In this document: positions 22,390 through 33,472 of the stretch, piece by piece
Numbering within the stretch: the first letter of the stretch is position 1
Layout: every line of letters begins with the position of its first letter
Origin: Penicillus capitatus
Lineage: Eukaryota; Chlorophyta
Length of the DNA stretch: 64,000 nucleotides
Assembly (NCBI GenBank): GCA_965649825.1
Contig: OZ287708.1
Span: 186,001 to 250,000 of the forward strand
Direction: 5' to 3'
The notes under the pieces: generated by a model
Told to the model about the DNA's origin: nothing
Database searches by the model: none
What the model saw: only the letters and a program-made list of their open reading frames with translations
Program-made: the position numbers and the translations under genes

Positions 22390-23490
22390 TGTCCGGCCGC
22401 CGCCCGAGACACAAAGAGGCGTCCACCTGACGTCTCACCGCCGCCAGAGACACAATAAGGCGTCCACCTGACGTCTCACCGCCGCCAGAGACACAAAGAG
22501 GCGTCCACCTGACGTCTCACCGCCGCCAGAGACACAAAGAGGCGTCCACCTGACGTCTCATCGCCGCCAGAGAAGGAGACAGGCGTCCACCTGACGTCTC
22601 ACCGCCGCCAGAGAAGGAGACAGGCGTCCACCTGACGTCTCACCGCCGCCAGAGAAGGAGACAGGCGTCCACCTGACGTCTCACCGCCGCCAGAGAAGGA
22701 GACAGGCGTCCACCTGACGTCTCACCGCCGCCAGAGAAGGAGACAGGCGTCCACCTGACGTCTCACCGCCGCCAGAGAAGGAGACAGGCGTCCACCTGAC
22801 GTCTCACCGCCGCCAGAGAAGGAGACAGGCGTCCACCTGACGTCTCACCGCCGCCAGAGAAGGAGACAGGCGTCCACCTGACGTCTCACCGCCGCCAGAG
22901 ACACAAAGAGGCGTCCACCTGACGTCTCACCGCCGCCAGAGACACAAAGAGGCGTCCACCTGACGTCTCACCGCCGCCAGAGAAAGAGACAGGCGTCACT
23001 CTGACGTCTTTCCGCCGCCGGAGAGAGAGAGGCGTCCAACCTGACGCTTGGCCGCTTCCTGAGAGAGAGGCGTCCAACCTGACGCTTGGCCGCTGCCTGA
23101 GAGAGAGGCGTCCAACCTGACGCTTGGCCGCCGCCAGAGAAAGAGACAGACGTCACTCTGACGCCTGGCCGCCGCCGGAGAGAAAGACAGGCGTCCAACC
23201 TGACGCTTGGCCGCTGCCTGAGAGAGAGGCGTCCACCTGACGCCTTTCCGCCGCCGCCGGAGAGAAAGACAGGCGTCCAACCTGACGCCTGGCCGCTGCC
23301 AGAGAAAGAGAGAGGCGTCCAACCTGACGCCTGGCCGCTGCCAGAGAAAGAGAGAGGCGTCCAACCTGACGTCTTTCCGCTGCCGCCGAAGAGAGAGGCG
23401 TCCACCTGACGTCTTTCCGCCGCCGAAGAGAGAGGCGTCCACCTGACGTCTTTCCGCCGCCGAAGAGAGAGGAGTCCACCTGACGTCTGG
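22390..23490. repeat. 41-bp GC-rich minisatellite array (copy 2)
   Basis: Same 41-bp unit as 286-1,355 with local variants ('gagaaggagacagg', 'gagacacaaagagg'), homogeneous runs of one variant side by side, then looser units with 'cctgacgcttggccgc' from about 23,000. Homogeneous runs of one variant suggest local amplification. GACGTC is present in nearly all units of the first half. Confidence 0.95.
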
Positions 23491-24440
23491 CCGCCGATGA
23501 AGACAGCAATGGGCGACCAGCCCACCGCTCTGGAGGTCACCGGAGGCCATCCTTCCGCTCTGGCCGCCAGTGGAGGCGGTAATGGCGGCCAACAATCATC
23601 TGGCCGTCGCTGGAAACCGACCCAACGCTCTGGCCGCCAGTGGAGGCGGCAATGGCGGCCGACAATCATCTGGCCGTCGACGAAGGCCATCCTTCCGCTC
23701 TGGCTGCCCCTGGAGGCAGCCAGAGCACCCTACTTGATCTCTCGGTGCCACTCGAGGCAGCAATGGGCGACCAGCCCAACGCTCTGGCTGCCAGTGGAGG
23801 CAGCCAGGGCACCCTACCTGATCTCTCGCTGCCACTCGAGGCAGCAATGGGCGACCAGCCCAACGCTCTGGCTGCCAGTGGAGGCAGCCAGGGCACCCTA
23901 CCTGATCTCTCGCTGCCACTCGAGGCAGCAATGGGCGACCAGCCCACCGCTCTGGCTGCCAGTGGAGGCAGCCAGGGCACCCTACCTGATCTCTCGCTGC
24001 CACTCGAGGCAGCAATGGGCGACCAGCCCACCGCTCTGGCTGCCAGTGGAGGCAGCCAGAGCACTCTACCTACCTGCTCTGGCCGCCAGTGGAGGCGGCT
24101 ATGGCGGCTGACTGACATCTGGCCGTCGCTGGAGGCCGACCCTCACGCTCTGGCTGCCAGTGGAGGCAGCCAGAGCACTCTACCTACCTGCTCTGGCCGC
24201 CAGTGGAGGCGGCAATAACGGCCGACACTCATATGGCCGTCGCTGGAGGCCAACCCTCACGCTCTGGCTGCCAGTGGAGGCAGCCAGCGCACCCTACCTA
24301 ATGCTCTTCCCGCCAAAGGAGGCGGCAATGGCGGCCGACTGACATCTGGCCGTCACTCAAGGCCTACCTTCTGCTCTGGCTGCCAGTGGAGGCGGCTATG
24401 GCGGCCGATTCGACATCTGGCCGCCGCCGGACAATTACTG
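23491..24440. repeat. Hairpin-unit minisatellite (copy 2)
   Basis: Four near-identical units of about 111-114 bp between 23,700 and 24,060, each with TGGCTGCC-agtgga-GGCAGCCA and CTGCC-actcga-GGCAG, then units with GCCGCC-agtgga-GGCGGC. Related to 1,356-1,860 and 10,780-13,000. Confidence 0.88.
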
Positions 24441-24494
24441 GCGTCCAACTGACGCCTGGCAGCCGCTGGAGAAAGAGAGGCGTCCAATCTGATG

Positions 24495-25530
24495 GCTGTC
24501 TGTGATTGGTGTCAGTGCTCTTTTAGGGTGACCTTCCGCGCCGCACTGTAAGCTCTTATATCGTACAGTTGCATTTTCTTATTTTTTTCTGTAGACTTTG
24601 TGACGGGCCGGGCGACTTTTCTTCCGTGCACCACCGTTATCAGACCTGTCCACTTAACATCTCACTCTTAAGTCGCTTTGCTGAGAGCTATGATTCTATA
24701 GCTACAGTTTTAATATGTTATCAAAGCCTTCTACCTTTTTTACCTCTTATGTTTCGAGCACACAAGAAAGTACGACATCAGATTTCTTAGTTTTGGAAAG
24801 AGTAATGTGACGAGAGAATAAAGTGCAGTCAAAGACCGTGCGTAATCTTCCCTGTGTCGAATGCACTAGACGATTTTAAGGAACTTCAGCTGCCAGCGCG
24901 TTTATCTCAGATGGAGATTGCCTCCGCAGAATAGAATGCAGCATGGCGGCGGCGCCTGCCTATCTTGTCCTACAGAGATGACGACGTGTGCTCGCGAATG
25001 AGAGAGTATTACACCACCACTGTGATCGAGTTCAATTCTTTTTCTTAAATGTTGTTGACGTTTACAATGTGTGTATGGTGTAATGTGTGTGACGTCAACG
25101 TTTAATATGTGCGTTTCTTATTCTATGCAAACAGTCAAGGAACACAGCGTTAAGAATGAACAAGGTATATCAACCTGATGAAGTACAATAAACAACATCA
25201 AGAACAACTTTACAGTCTTAGAGCATGCAGGAGTCAGCTTTCATAGATTGTGCCAGCTGAAGGATGACTCGGACATCCAGACACCAATGAATAGGAACTC
25301 AATGCACGCGACAACCGAATGCAGTTTTTAATTCCAGTCTATATATGAATCTCGGCGTCAGCAACGTTCGGCAGTCTGATAGGCAGCAACAAAGCATATT
25401 AAGGGGCAGTAATAGGTGCTTCATGGAGAAGCAAGATGAAAACTAATGAGCGAAACCGGCACACATCTCAGCCATTGAGTCAAAGGGGATAGATGGCATG
25501 ATGACTCAGTGCGGTGAGCATCACAGATCC
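24495..25530. repeat. Tail block of the modular unit (copy 3 of 3)
   Basis: Close match to 1,863-2,885 over its whole length, with more small changes in the second half. TGACGTCA lies at 25,090-25,097. The right edge again falls after 'gatgactcagtgcggtgagcatcacagatc'. The next gene is the intact coiled-coil gene. Confidence 0.88.
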
Positions 25531-25940
25531 GTCATGCGTGTGTTGGAATGGATACCGACCAAGGGTGCCGCGAGAAGCTTACAGGTATGCTTCCCTGGAT
25601 TTTGTATGCGGACGCGCATGATGCCACAGACAGATAGACGCCAAACGCGAAACGTCTGCCGGGCAGATAGTGGGATAGATATCACTGATTTGAAAACATG
25701 TACTTTCAGAACAGTCCTGTCCGTCGACTGTCCTCTTATCGTGGATAAATAACATCATTGAGCAGTTTGGCCATTTCGGCGGAATTTGGCGATGGAGGCG
25801 ATCGACGAAACGTCCAAAGCAACAGACAAAAACGTCCTGGCGGCGGGAAGCGAAGACATTTACACAACAGATTCGGCGGGGCCCCCTCTCTCAGGTATCT
25901 CGTGATAGGGCGAATGCTCGCTCGTATCGATGACAGTCCG

Positions 25941-26625
25941 TCACACCACGTTGTCATCAACGTCGTTCTCTTGCGTCGATCGGTCGAGTCGATCATGAGC
26001 CTTGGCGAAACTCTCTTGCACAACTGCTACGAATCGCATCTCCATTTCTCGCGTCCTGCGTTTCTCATGTAGAATCTGATTACGAAAGCAGGCAGGTACG
26101 CCATATCATCATTCATGATCCCTCAACACGAGAGACACAGAGACGCACATTGTTTTTCAGTTCTCGGACGATCGAAGCATGCTCTCTCGCCACGCGCTCG
26201 TTTTCGTTATTCTTTTCTTGAAGTGAGGTTCTGAGTTCAGCGAGGTCAGCGTTAGCTCTTTCCAGATGCTCTTGCATCTCTCGTTTCTCTTCCTATTCAC
26301 CGGGCAATAGTCATGCTCTCAGCGCAGGAGGCGTCGCGGATGCCTACCTCTGCCTTGGCACGCAGACTGTTCGTTACGGCGACGATATGACCAGATGCTT
26401 CGTCCAGATTCTGTTGTGCTCGTTGTAAACGCGTTCTCCATTCTGCCTCCAACTGACGTGCCCGATTCACCTGCACCAGAGAAGACTGTTATCCCGATCC
26501 CGCCGCGAATGCATGAGTAAACAAAACGCCTCTCGATTCTTCTCGTGGATCAGACGCTGCAAAAACGCGATCTCGTTTTGCGCTTGTCGCAATGTCTGTT
26601 GGTCAGAAGGTGTTTTTAATTCCAT
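25941..26625 (-). CDS. Small coiled-coil protein, four exons, one GC-AG intron
   Basis: Exons 26,530-26,625, 26,348-26,485, 26,128-26,292 and 25,941-26,075 (all phase 0) give 177 residues. Nearly the whole product is predicted helical coiled coil by eye: heptad-like segments LRQAQNEIAFLQRLIHEKN, WRTRLQRAQQNLDEA, EHLERANADLAELRTSLQE and RTREMEMRFVAVVQESFAK. No family recognised. The first intron (26,486-26,529, 44 bp) has a GC donor (GAG|GCGTTT) and no in-phase GT exists. Broken copies of its last exons lie at 5,567-6,025 and 3,690-3,840. It is directly downstream of the solanesyl diphosphate synthase gene, on the same strand, about 210 bp away. Confidence 0.6.
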
Positions 26626-26836
26626 CGCCTGTTCTCTTCCTGACGAGAGTGTGTAAAATTGACAGGCGAAACAACTACAAATGATTTGACATTTTCGTCA
26701 ACGCGTTTAGAAAAAGAATCCCAACCATGCACATCTTGCAAGCTCGCACAGCATCCAAAAAGAACGAAACGTCGTCTTTCTGAAACACTGAGTTGTACAT
26801 CGTGAATGCACAAGGCATATTAAGAGAATAAAGAAT

Positions 26837-28326
26837 CTAATACAGTCGATTCAGAATGTAGTTGGTCATTAACTGAAGCGAATGCTTTGCTGGAGAGTCC
26901 AGCAAATCCGACAGAGCAGCACGCGCCTAGAGAACGCGATCGTCAGTGAAGAGGCATGACGGCGATGATGTGACAGCAACCTTCAGAGCCTCGTCCGATG
27001 CGTACTGCATGGCATCTGCAATGCCACCGACGGACTTGGTAAGCTGAATAGCATTTTCCAGAGATCCATCCTCTCTGAACTCTTCTTCGATCAACTCCCG
27101 CAATTCCGTAGACTTACGCAGTGCAAAGATAACGGGAGCTGTCAGATTTCCACTCGCCAGATCTTGACCCTGTAGACGCAACACAGCAAGGGACTCGACA
27201 AGCGAATTTTTGGGGACAGAGAAAGTGCCTGCGGTTTTCCAAGTATCTCTGTCGATTGCGTAAAGTCCAGAATATCATCCACCACTTGAAAGGCAAGACC
27301 GAGATGCTTGCCATAAGCATACATGGCAGCCTTTCCTGCCTCGTCCAGACCTACAGTACTCTCAGTGTAGAGGGCGATGCGCGACAGGGGTAGGTACCGC
27401 TGAAGATGGCAGAGGCTCGGCAGCTGGCAGCGATCAGCGATGCTGTTTTGAAGAAACTTTTGTTCATGTACTTCTCCAATGTGGTCTCCGTGTCGAACAG
27501 GACAGATGCTTGGCTGATCTCCCCATTGGCAAAATCTGCAATGACCTGACTGATCAATTTGATCACTTCCAGATTTTCGAGATTCGCCAGGTTCCATGAA
27601 GACTGAGCAAACAAGAAATCTCCAACCAGCACAGCCATTCGTGTCCCATACAGGCGATTGACTGTGGCCTTTCCTGGACACACTCAGTCAGCAAAGAAAA
27701 CGCCTCGCTCATTTCTGACCTCTCCGCATGTAACACTCATCAATCACATCGTCATGAACCAGACTCGCCGTGTGGATCATCTCGGTGATCTCTGCCAGTC
27801 TTCGGTGCTTTTCCGTCAGCTCACTTCAGAAAATGCCTGTTAGATAGAGGGCGTGCAGGTATGCAGGTTTCACCCGTTTTCTGCCGTGGCGCGAGCAATC
27901 AGTAGAACCAACAGAGGGCGAAGGCGTTTCCCTCCTGCCCCAAAAATCTGCTCCGCTGCTGCTAAGAGCAATGGATGTCGCTCCCCGATCGATTCCTTGA
28001 GATTCGTGTCGAGAATTTGCAGATCGTTTTCCACCGGTGTCACAATCTCTCCTAATGTTACTGGCGTTGCCATATTCTGCATCTCGCTCGCGTCACGACG
28101 ACAGACACTTCTGTGATCATTGCACCTGTTCGGCGTCGGCGTTGAAAGAAGACGGTGTGGAGCTTTGTGTTTTGGCCGTTTCGTTGTGCAAAGTTGCATG
28201 AACGCTCGACACGCCTTGAGTGTACTTGCGAGCGTTGTGGATAGACCCTCGCGTTTTCCGCATACGTCCTTCGTTGCTGAAACCATCTGGACGCACACTC
28301 GGGCGATACGCGGTTCCTGCGATCAT
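26837..28326 (-). CDS. Plastid/cyanobacterial-type solanesyl (polyprenyl) diphosphate synthase
   Basis: Seven exons (28,126-28,326; 27,874-28,076; 27,720-27,823; 27,398-27,673; 27,229-27,350; 26,981-27,169; 26,837-26,926) sum to 1,185 nt, 394 residues. Motifs in order: [32 protein letters not shown] (first Asp-rich motif), [33 protein letters not shown] (second Asp-rich motif) and [14 protein letters not shown]. The wording is that of the plant plastid and cyanobacterial enzymes, not of mitochondrial PDSS1/COQ1. The reaction elongates prenyl diphosphates with IPP to long chains used as side chains of plastoquinone or ubiquinone. The N-terminal 67 residues, rich in Arg, Ser and Thr, are a plausible targeting peptide; a shorter start at 28,073 is possible. 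The fifth intron (27,170-27,228) is GC-AG. Confidence 0.9.
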
Positions 28327-28660
28327 GGTGAAAACTCGGTTTTCGTTAGTAAGCAGCGCATACGATGACGCATCATGTCAAATTCTACGAGGAAACGACG
28401 GTGACTTGGAAAAGACGGTGACGCAACAGGACTACCACAGAATTGAGCATGAAACATTCACTAAGCTGCTGCACAGACTTGGCACTCAATTTCTCTCCCA
28501 GATCACTGCTATTGCCACCCGGGCTGCATATTTGCACGTAAGCCGCTCTTCTGGCGAAGCCATGATATCCCTGGCCACCCTACCATCAGAGAAATGGTTT
28601 CATATGCACACGGCTTTCAGAATCTCCATGCATAAGTGCGGTACCTGCTAATGCCATTGA
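28325..28660 (+). other. Possible small plus-strand exon, unresolved
   Basis: An open frame begins at ATG 28,325, overlapping the minus-strand ATG of the synthase gene in the word CATG, and reads [15 protein letters not shown] … QQDYHRIEHETFTKLL. A donor GTAAGC follows at about 28,542. I could not find a convincing second exon or a family. It may be the start of a divergent gene or just the shared promoter region. Confidence 0.25.
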
Positions 28661-28848
28661 GACGGAGAGTAAGTGGTGAAGGGTCATCCATACCAACAGA
28701 AGGATGAAGGGTAGACGTCGATGGCACCTTTCTTTCTTGAAATATCTCCCGGGTATATTCCAGTGGCATCATCTCTACGAGCCTCGGACTGTCAACGGAG
28801 GACTCTCTCGGTACTGTTATCGAAATCTAGACAGTGCCATCGACTTAC

Positions 28849-29832
28849 ATGGCCAAGACATTTGCCATCTCTATCCCGCGACCTTCCCAAGTCCAGGGAA
28901 CAAAGACAAGGCGAACGGATGTTCGACCCAGTCGACAGCCTATGTATCGACGGCCGGGCCGCCAATCGATGACGGTCGTCGCTCTTCGTCACAATTCGAC
29001 GTCTTCAGATGCAGATCCGCCACGAGAAAAGGCATCCAGTGTCGGCTCTGTGGGCAGAGAGCTGGAGCAGATGGTGCGTGTTCCACCTCTGTCCTTCCCT
29101 TCGTTGCGGCAATGGGCTCAGCGTTTGAACCCAGACATATGGGTCCCCCTCATGACACTTGTCGGATTCTCAGCGACAACTTTTCTCGTATTTGCAGCAG
29201 AACCAACAAATTTCTTGCTGTTCTTTGATCACAGTGTCCAGAACTGGACGGTCTCGACCATTCCATCCTCCATTCGCTATACCGTTTTCCAAAAGGGTAT
29301 CTCCAACATCTTTTTTGTCTTTGACTTTGTCGTCGGCTCTTCATTGATCTTCATCCATGGACTTGGAAAGAGAAAAAAGGAATTGGCATTGACTGGATTC
29401 TCAGCTTTGTTTTTCTACGTTCTCATGGGTTCTCATAACTATGAGGGATGGGTGATCCATTTCCTCAAAGAAACCTTCCATCGATGTCGTCCACAAAGTG
29501 GCATGATTTCTTATTCTTTTCCAAGTGGACATGTCACCTGTGCCGTTTTCTTAACGGGAACACTGCTCTATGTCTGGCTGCCTGCCGCAGAGCGAAGTCT
29601 CAACACAGATTCCCCTTCATTCGTTCGACGGTATGTGGAAGTGCTAAGGTCGGGCATGGGAAACAAAATGCTGTTTTGGGGACTGAGCTATTTGTGCACT
29701 TCGATCGGTCGGGTGGGAGGAAATGTGCATTGGGTGTCGGATACAGTAGCAGGTGGCTTAGTCGGAATGGCACTCACCTCTCTTCTCGTCTCATCCTATA
29801 CAGCCCTGTACAACCGCATAGACAAAGTTTAA
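28849..29832 (+). CDS. PAP2-type phosphatase with targeting peptide
   Basis: Intronless, 327 residues from the first true ATG. The PAP2 signature is complete: K-x6-RP in KETFHRCRP (residues ~207-215), PSGH in SFPSGHV (~225-229) and R-x5-H-x3-D in GRVGGNVHWVSD (~288-299), with the catalytic histidines in the last two. Hydrophobic segments flank them (about six membrane passes). The first 70 residues are basic and rich in Ser, Thr and Arg without acidic residues until SDADPP, typical of an organelle-targeting peptide. Family members dephosphorylate phosphatidic acid or prenyl diphosphates in membranes; which substrate is used here cannot be told. Divergent from the polyprenyl diphosphate synthase, which makes a prenyl diphosphate substrate conceivable. 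Confidence 0.85.
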   Translation: MAKTFAISIPRPSQVQGTKTRRTDVRPSRQPMYRRPGRQSMTVVALRHNSTSSDADPPREKASSVGSVGRELEQMVRVPPLSFPSLRQWAQRLNPDIWVPLMTLVGFSATTFLVFAAEPTNFLLFFDHSVQNWTVSTIPSSIRYTVFQKGISNIFFVFDFVVGSSLIFIHGLGKRKKELALTGFSALFFYVLMGSHNYEGWVIHFLKETFHRCRPQSGMISYSFPSGHVTCAVFLTGTLLYVWLPAAERSLNTDSPSFVRRYVEVLRSGMGNKMLFWGLSYLCTSIGRVGGNVHWVSDTVAGGLVGMALTSLLVSSYTALYNRIDKV

Positions 29833-29985
29833 CACCCGATTCTACGAACAGCCCCTATTCCTAAACCCGAACGAAATCTCAAGCATATGTCACAAAACGG
29901 ACAAAATCATAAAACAGCGAAAAAACAGAAGCGGTCATGACAGGAAAAGAGAAAGAATGAACACAAGTGTCTGCCGAGTGTTGGA

Positions 29986-32718
29986 CTAGGCTCTGGAAGC
30001 GGGGAGGTACTCCCTCTTCGTGAATTTTCCGTTTAGACTCTTGAGGGCACTCATTAACTTGTTGGTATCGTTCACCAACTCTTGCATCTCATTCCAGTCG
30101 AGCTGAAAAGCTGGATGTCGATATTTGTCCATTTCATCTCGCTCTTCTTCCCTTTCTCCTTCGATCTCCTCCTGACGATCGGCAACATCGAGATCATGCG
30201 CCGCTCTGAGGGAGAGGATTCTGAGCGGTTTGTCGTAGAGGTGATGAACGAGAATTCTGAAAAAGAGTGTGAGGAAAGGCAGTGGAATGAGCAGTGCAGA
30301 ATAAGGGAATCTCTTGATCGCGAATAGGCCGATCATCATAGACTGCATGACGACCAACCCCCCTATCACATGTTCAAATATATGCTCCCAGAGCTTGCCA
30401 CCACTTTGATATTCCTCTGAATAGATATACAACATGTTGTAAGTCCATGTCAGCTTCATTGCCAGGAAGTACGCCAACGTGACTGGCAGAACGATGGGAT
30501 TGACAACGGAGAAGGCCAGACCCAACAGAATGGTAAGTGTATGATTTGGCACTTCTACGCCGTACTCCATCGTCTGGTGTTTCCAGATTCGGGCCTTGGC
30601 GCGTTCCGTTCCAGCAAACCTGCCCATGAGCCATAGCTGTATCAAATTCACAAGGTTCAGAAAGCTGATGCCTCCTTCGAGTAAACCGGTGTAGAGAATG
30701 TAAGAAATGAAAAACGTGGCAGACTGCGGTGCAGCGACACCCAGGATATCTCGAATGGAGCTTGGATTGTCTCGGATCTCTTGGATCTGGGTCAAAAGGG
30801 AACTGGCAATGAAGCTAAAGAAAAAGACAGTGATTGTTTGGAAGACAAAGTACTTTCGCACAACCCCGAAATCGATCTCGCTCAAACTGATCATACCCTG
30901 CGCACGATTCATGTGCTTCAGCAGAGAAGGCAGAAAAGCCAAGAAGAGCTTTAGAGCCAGATTGGGCACAACAGCCTTCAAGATTCCATTGATCAATGGA
31001 AAAGTGACGATCGAGCCGATGACGGGGTATCGTTCCAGACGATCCATTTGGATGAGGCCCTGGACGAAAGTGACAGGCACGATGAAGAAGAGACAGAGAC
31101 AGGTAAAACTGATCCATGCTGCCAGCAACCGCACAGTGCGTTCCCATCCTCTCAGTTTCAGATTCTCCCAGATCAGTTCTTCCGGATGCGGTGCTGCCTG
31201 AACATTCCAAAACGTCGGGAAATGATGATGGAAGGCCGTTGCTGCGATCGTCTGCGCCCATCTACTGCGAAATGTCACGAAGGCAGCCGGGACGTGCCAT
31301 TGCGTCATGGCAAACCTCTCTTCCGTCATACGAATCTTCAGCGACTGCAGTTTCAGGACAAAGTACTCAAGTAGATCGACCTCCAGAGGTTTTGATCCAA
31401 AAGCTTCGACAGCCCAGCTGCCTTCCAGCAATGGCACAATTCTCTTCTTGATGATATCGACGTCAATGATCCCTTCGTTAAGTTTTGAAACATAGTGGTC
31501 TATCAAATCCTCCAGCTTCTCCGTTATCTTGTTGTAGTCGGAGAAGAGTTTCTCCAAAGTGGTCGTGTCATAAATGACGTTGGCACATTTGACGAGTCCA
31601 TTGGGATAGACATCACGAAACTGTTTGAGGACAATCTCTTCCAGACGTGCACCGTTTGCAAGTTGCGATGTGACCCACGTTACTGGATCCATGTCTGTCA
31701 CATCACAGGGATTCACCCACTTCGTTCCAGCTTCTGCAATACATACATTCATTGAGTCCCGACGACAGACATTTCCTAACAACGCCATGTTCTTGGTCTT
31801 TCTGAGCGACACTCTCTTTGTCGTTTGCTGCAGCTGATCTCCGACCGTCTGGGCCAATTGTGTCGAAATCTGATTCACTTGTGAGATCCCTTGTGTCGCA
31901 ACGGAGAAAAGCAATTCGATGGAAGATTCGACACGGGCACGGAGACGTTTGGGTAGATACTTGAACAGTACAGATCGCATTAACCGATCCAATGGCGATC
32001 CAAATCTCAATCCTGGCACATCTGTGACCAATACGGTATGCGCCTCGGCACCGTTCTCCGTTGTGGCCAGAAATCGAATTCTGAGATCCATGGCATCGTG
32101 ATGATACGTCCACAGAAGCTTCAGCGTGTACAGTGTGATAAACCAGACGGACAGGAGATGAGCCCAGAGGCGATTGGAACCGGGTTTGATATTCGCCATC
32201 GACAGTTTATCGAAGGATCCAATCTTATAGCTCACCGACTCGGCATCGCCAAAATCGGTTGCCTCGAACTGAGTGTCATTCACGGCCGTTGGATCGTTCT
32301 CTCGTATCTCCATCAATTCCTCTTTCGTCAGTTGTCCAGCCTCGAGGCGTTCCAGAATATCTACGCGTTCATCGGTGAGATTCACAGGCAAAACGATGAG
32401 CAGATTGAAGAGGGACAGGACGACGAAGAGTCGAATGCCGAAGGAAAAGAGGCGGAGATAGACGGCAGCATCGTATCCGGCTGTCTTGATGATGTCCTCT
32501 TCGGTAAAGGAGAAGAGAGGACGCACCCAGCCGAGAAAGTAGGTATCGGGGAGTTGCTTCGGCCGCATGTATTTTGGATGGTCGACATAGCGTTTGGGCG
32601 CATAGATCTTCTTTGTGTACTGCGACCGTCTGAGCACGTTGAAAGCGAAAAGACATCCGACGAATCCCGCCAGGTCCCATGCAACTGTGACACTGAACGA
32701 GGCAAATGTCGTCGCCAT
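29986..32718 (-). CDS. OSCA/CSC1/TMEM63-family cation channel
   Basis: A single uninterrupted 910-residue frame from ATG 32,718 (the frame stays open upstream but without an earlier ATG). It has an N-terminal membrane segment, the YAPKRY…PDTYFLGWVRPLFSFTEEDI block, two further membrane segments, a long cytosolic loop with HTVLVTDVPG and AAFVTFRSRWAQTIAA, then the DUF221/RSN1 seven-helix channel region (WISFTCLCLFFIVPVTFVQG, HMNRAQGMISLSEID, YFVFQTITVFFFSF) and a charged tail. These are the features of osmo- and mechanosensitive, calcium-permeable channels in plasma or endomembranes. Length is normal for the family. Lack of introns is unusual here, where most genes are split. It is tail-to-tail with the PAP2 gene. 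Confidence 0.93.
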   Translation of the reverse strand: MATTFASFSVTVAWDLAGFVGCLFAFNVLRRSQYTKKIYAPKRYVDHPKYMRPKQLPDTYFLGWVRPLFSFTEEDIIKTAGYDAAVYLRLFSFGIRLFVVLSLFNLLIVLPVNLTDERVDILERLEAGQLTKEELMEIRENDPTAVNDTQFEATDFGDAESVSYKIGSFDKLSMANIKPGSNRLWAHLLSVWFITLYTLKLLWTYHHDAMDLRIRFLATTENGAEAHTVLVTDVPGLRFGSPLDRLMRSVLFKYLPKRLRARVESSIELLFSVATQGISQVNQISTQLAQTVGDQLQQTTKRVSLRKTKNMALLGNVCRRDSMNVCIAEAGTKWVNPCDVTDMDPVTWVTSQLANGARLEEIVLKQFRDVYPNGLVKCANVIYDTTTLEKLFSDYNKITEKLEDLIDHYVSKLNEGIIDVDIIKKRIVPLLEGSWAVEAFGSKPLEVDLLEYFVLKLQSLKIRMTEERFAMTQWHVPAAFVTFRSRWAQTIAATAFHHHFPTFWNVQAAPHPEELIWENLKLRGWERTVRLLAAWISFTCLCLFFIVPVTFVQGLIQMDRLERYPVIGSIVTFPLINGILKAVVPNLALKLFLAFLPSLLKHMNRAQGMISLSEIDFGVVRKYFVFQTITVFFFSFIASSLLTQIQEIRDNPSSIRDILGVAAPQSATFFISYILYTGLLEGGISFLNLVNLIQLWLMGRFAGTERAKARIWKHQTMEYGVEVPNHTLTILLGLAFSVVNPIVLPVTLAYFLAMKLTWTYNMLYIYSEEYQSGGKLWEHIFEHVIGGLVVMQSMMIGLFAIKRFPYSALLIPLPFLTLFFRILVHHLYDKPLRILSLRAAHDLDVADRQEEIEGEREEERDEMDKYRHPAFQLDWNEMQELVNDTNKLMSALKSLNGKFTKREYLPASRA

Positions 32719-33288
32719 ATCGCAGGTCGAAGTCAAAGAACAGGCTTCGGGTGCGAGTTGACTCTGCGATTGATGTGATTGCGAGGTCTCTTCGTCGTCA
32801 CGTCGCAAGGATACGTCCCGTCATTTCCAGAGGCGACCTGTCGGAAACGAGATCGGTGCGATGTTGTTAGCCAAGGCAAGGCGAAATGCACATGCGAACG
32901 TGGAAGCTCAAATTCGCAGCCGTTTGTCGAGTGATCATCTGATGTGACGTATATGATGACATGCTATGAGGCGAAAGCTAAGCGCGAAGGATTCCTCTAG
33001 CGGCATTCCTTGCTTCGCCTCGTCGCTCTTTAGAACTGACTGCATCTGCAATGCCATACACGAGCACCCGTGCTTCCTATCCACCTGTCTCGCTCGGAAG
33101 ACCGAAAAGAAAGACGATGAAACGGGACATCCATTAATCTGGATGCGTGGACTTGAGGTCTGACCAATTTTGCATTCGGAGATGTGACGTGTCGCCCGTT
33201 CGCCTGACGAAAGAAAGAGCGAAAGGGCGTCGTCGTTCTGATCGTCCTTGATCCGTGTCGATGACGAGGCGACCAAAAAGTGAAAGAA
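32719..33288. other. Intergenic, nothing recognised
   Basis: Contains the 5' flank of the OSCA/TMEM63 gene and short frames on both strands without familiar motifs or splice-consistent models. Confidence 0.5.
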
Positions 33289-33359
33289 GGGGACTAGCGG
33301 ATTCGAACCACTGGCCTATCGATCTGCAGTCGATTGCTCTACCACTGAGCTAAATCCCC
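33289..33359 (-). tRNA. tRNA-Cys (GCA)
   Basis: A 71-nt cloverleaf on the minus strand: acceptor GGGGATT/AGTCCCC pairs fully (one T-G), D arm with AGTGGTAGA, anticodon stem ATCGA/TCGAT around loop CTGCAGA (anticodon GCA), and T arm AGTGG-TTCGAAT-CCACT. No intron and no encoded CCA. Nuclear type. It lies between the OSCA/TMEM63 and TBCA genes. Confidence 0.95.
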
Positions 33360-33472
33360 AATGACGACAGTTTTGGCATTCCGCTTTACGTACGATCGAT
33401 CCTATTGGCCCGACAGCTCTTCTCGTTGTCGGACCATTCCTGTGTCAACGTGTTCCGTTTCTGCTTTCCAAA

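Noticed and set aside
28400-28600. Resemblance of DYHRIEHETFTKLLHRL to the start of frataxin
   Set aside because: The iron-binding ridge and the core strand motifs expected after it are absent in all frames of the following 300 bases.
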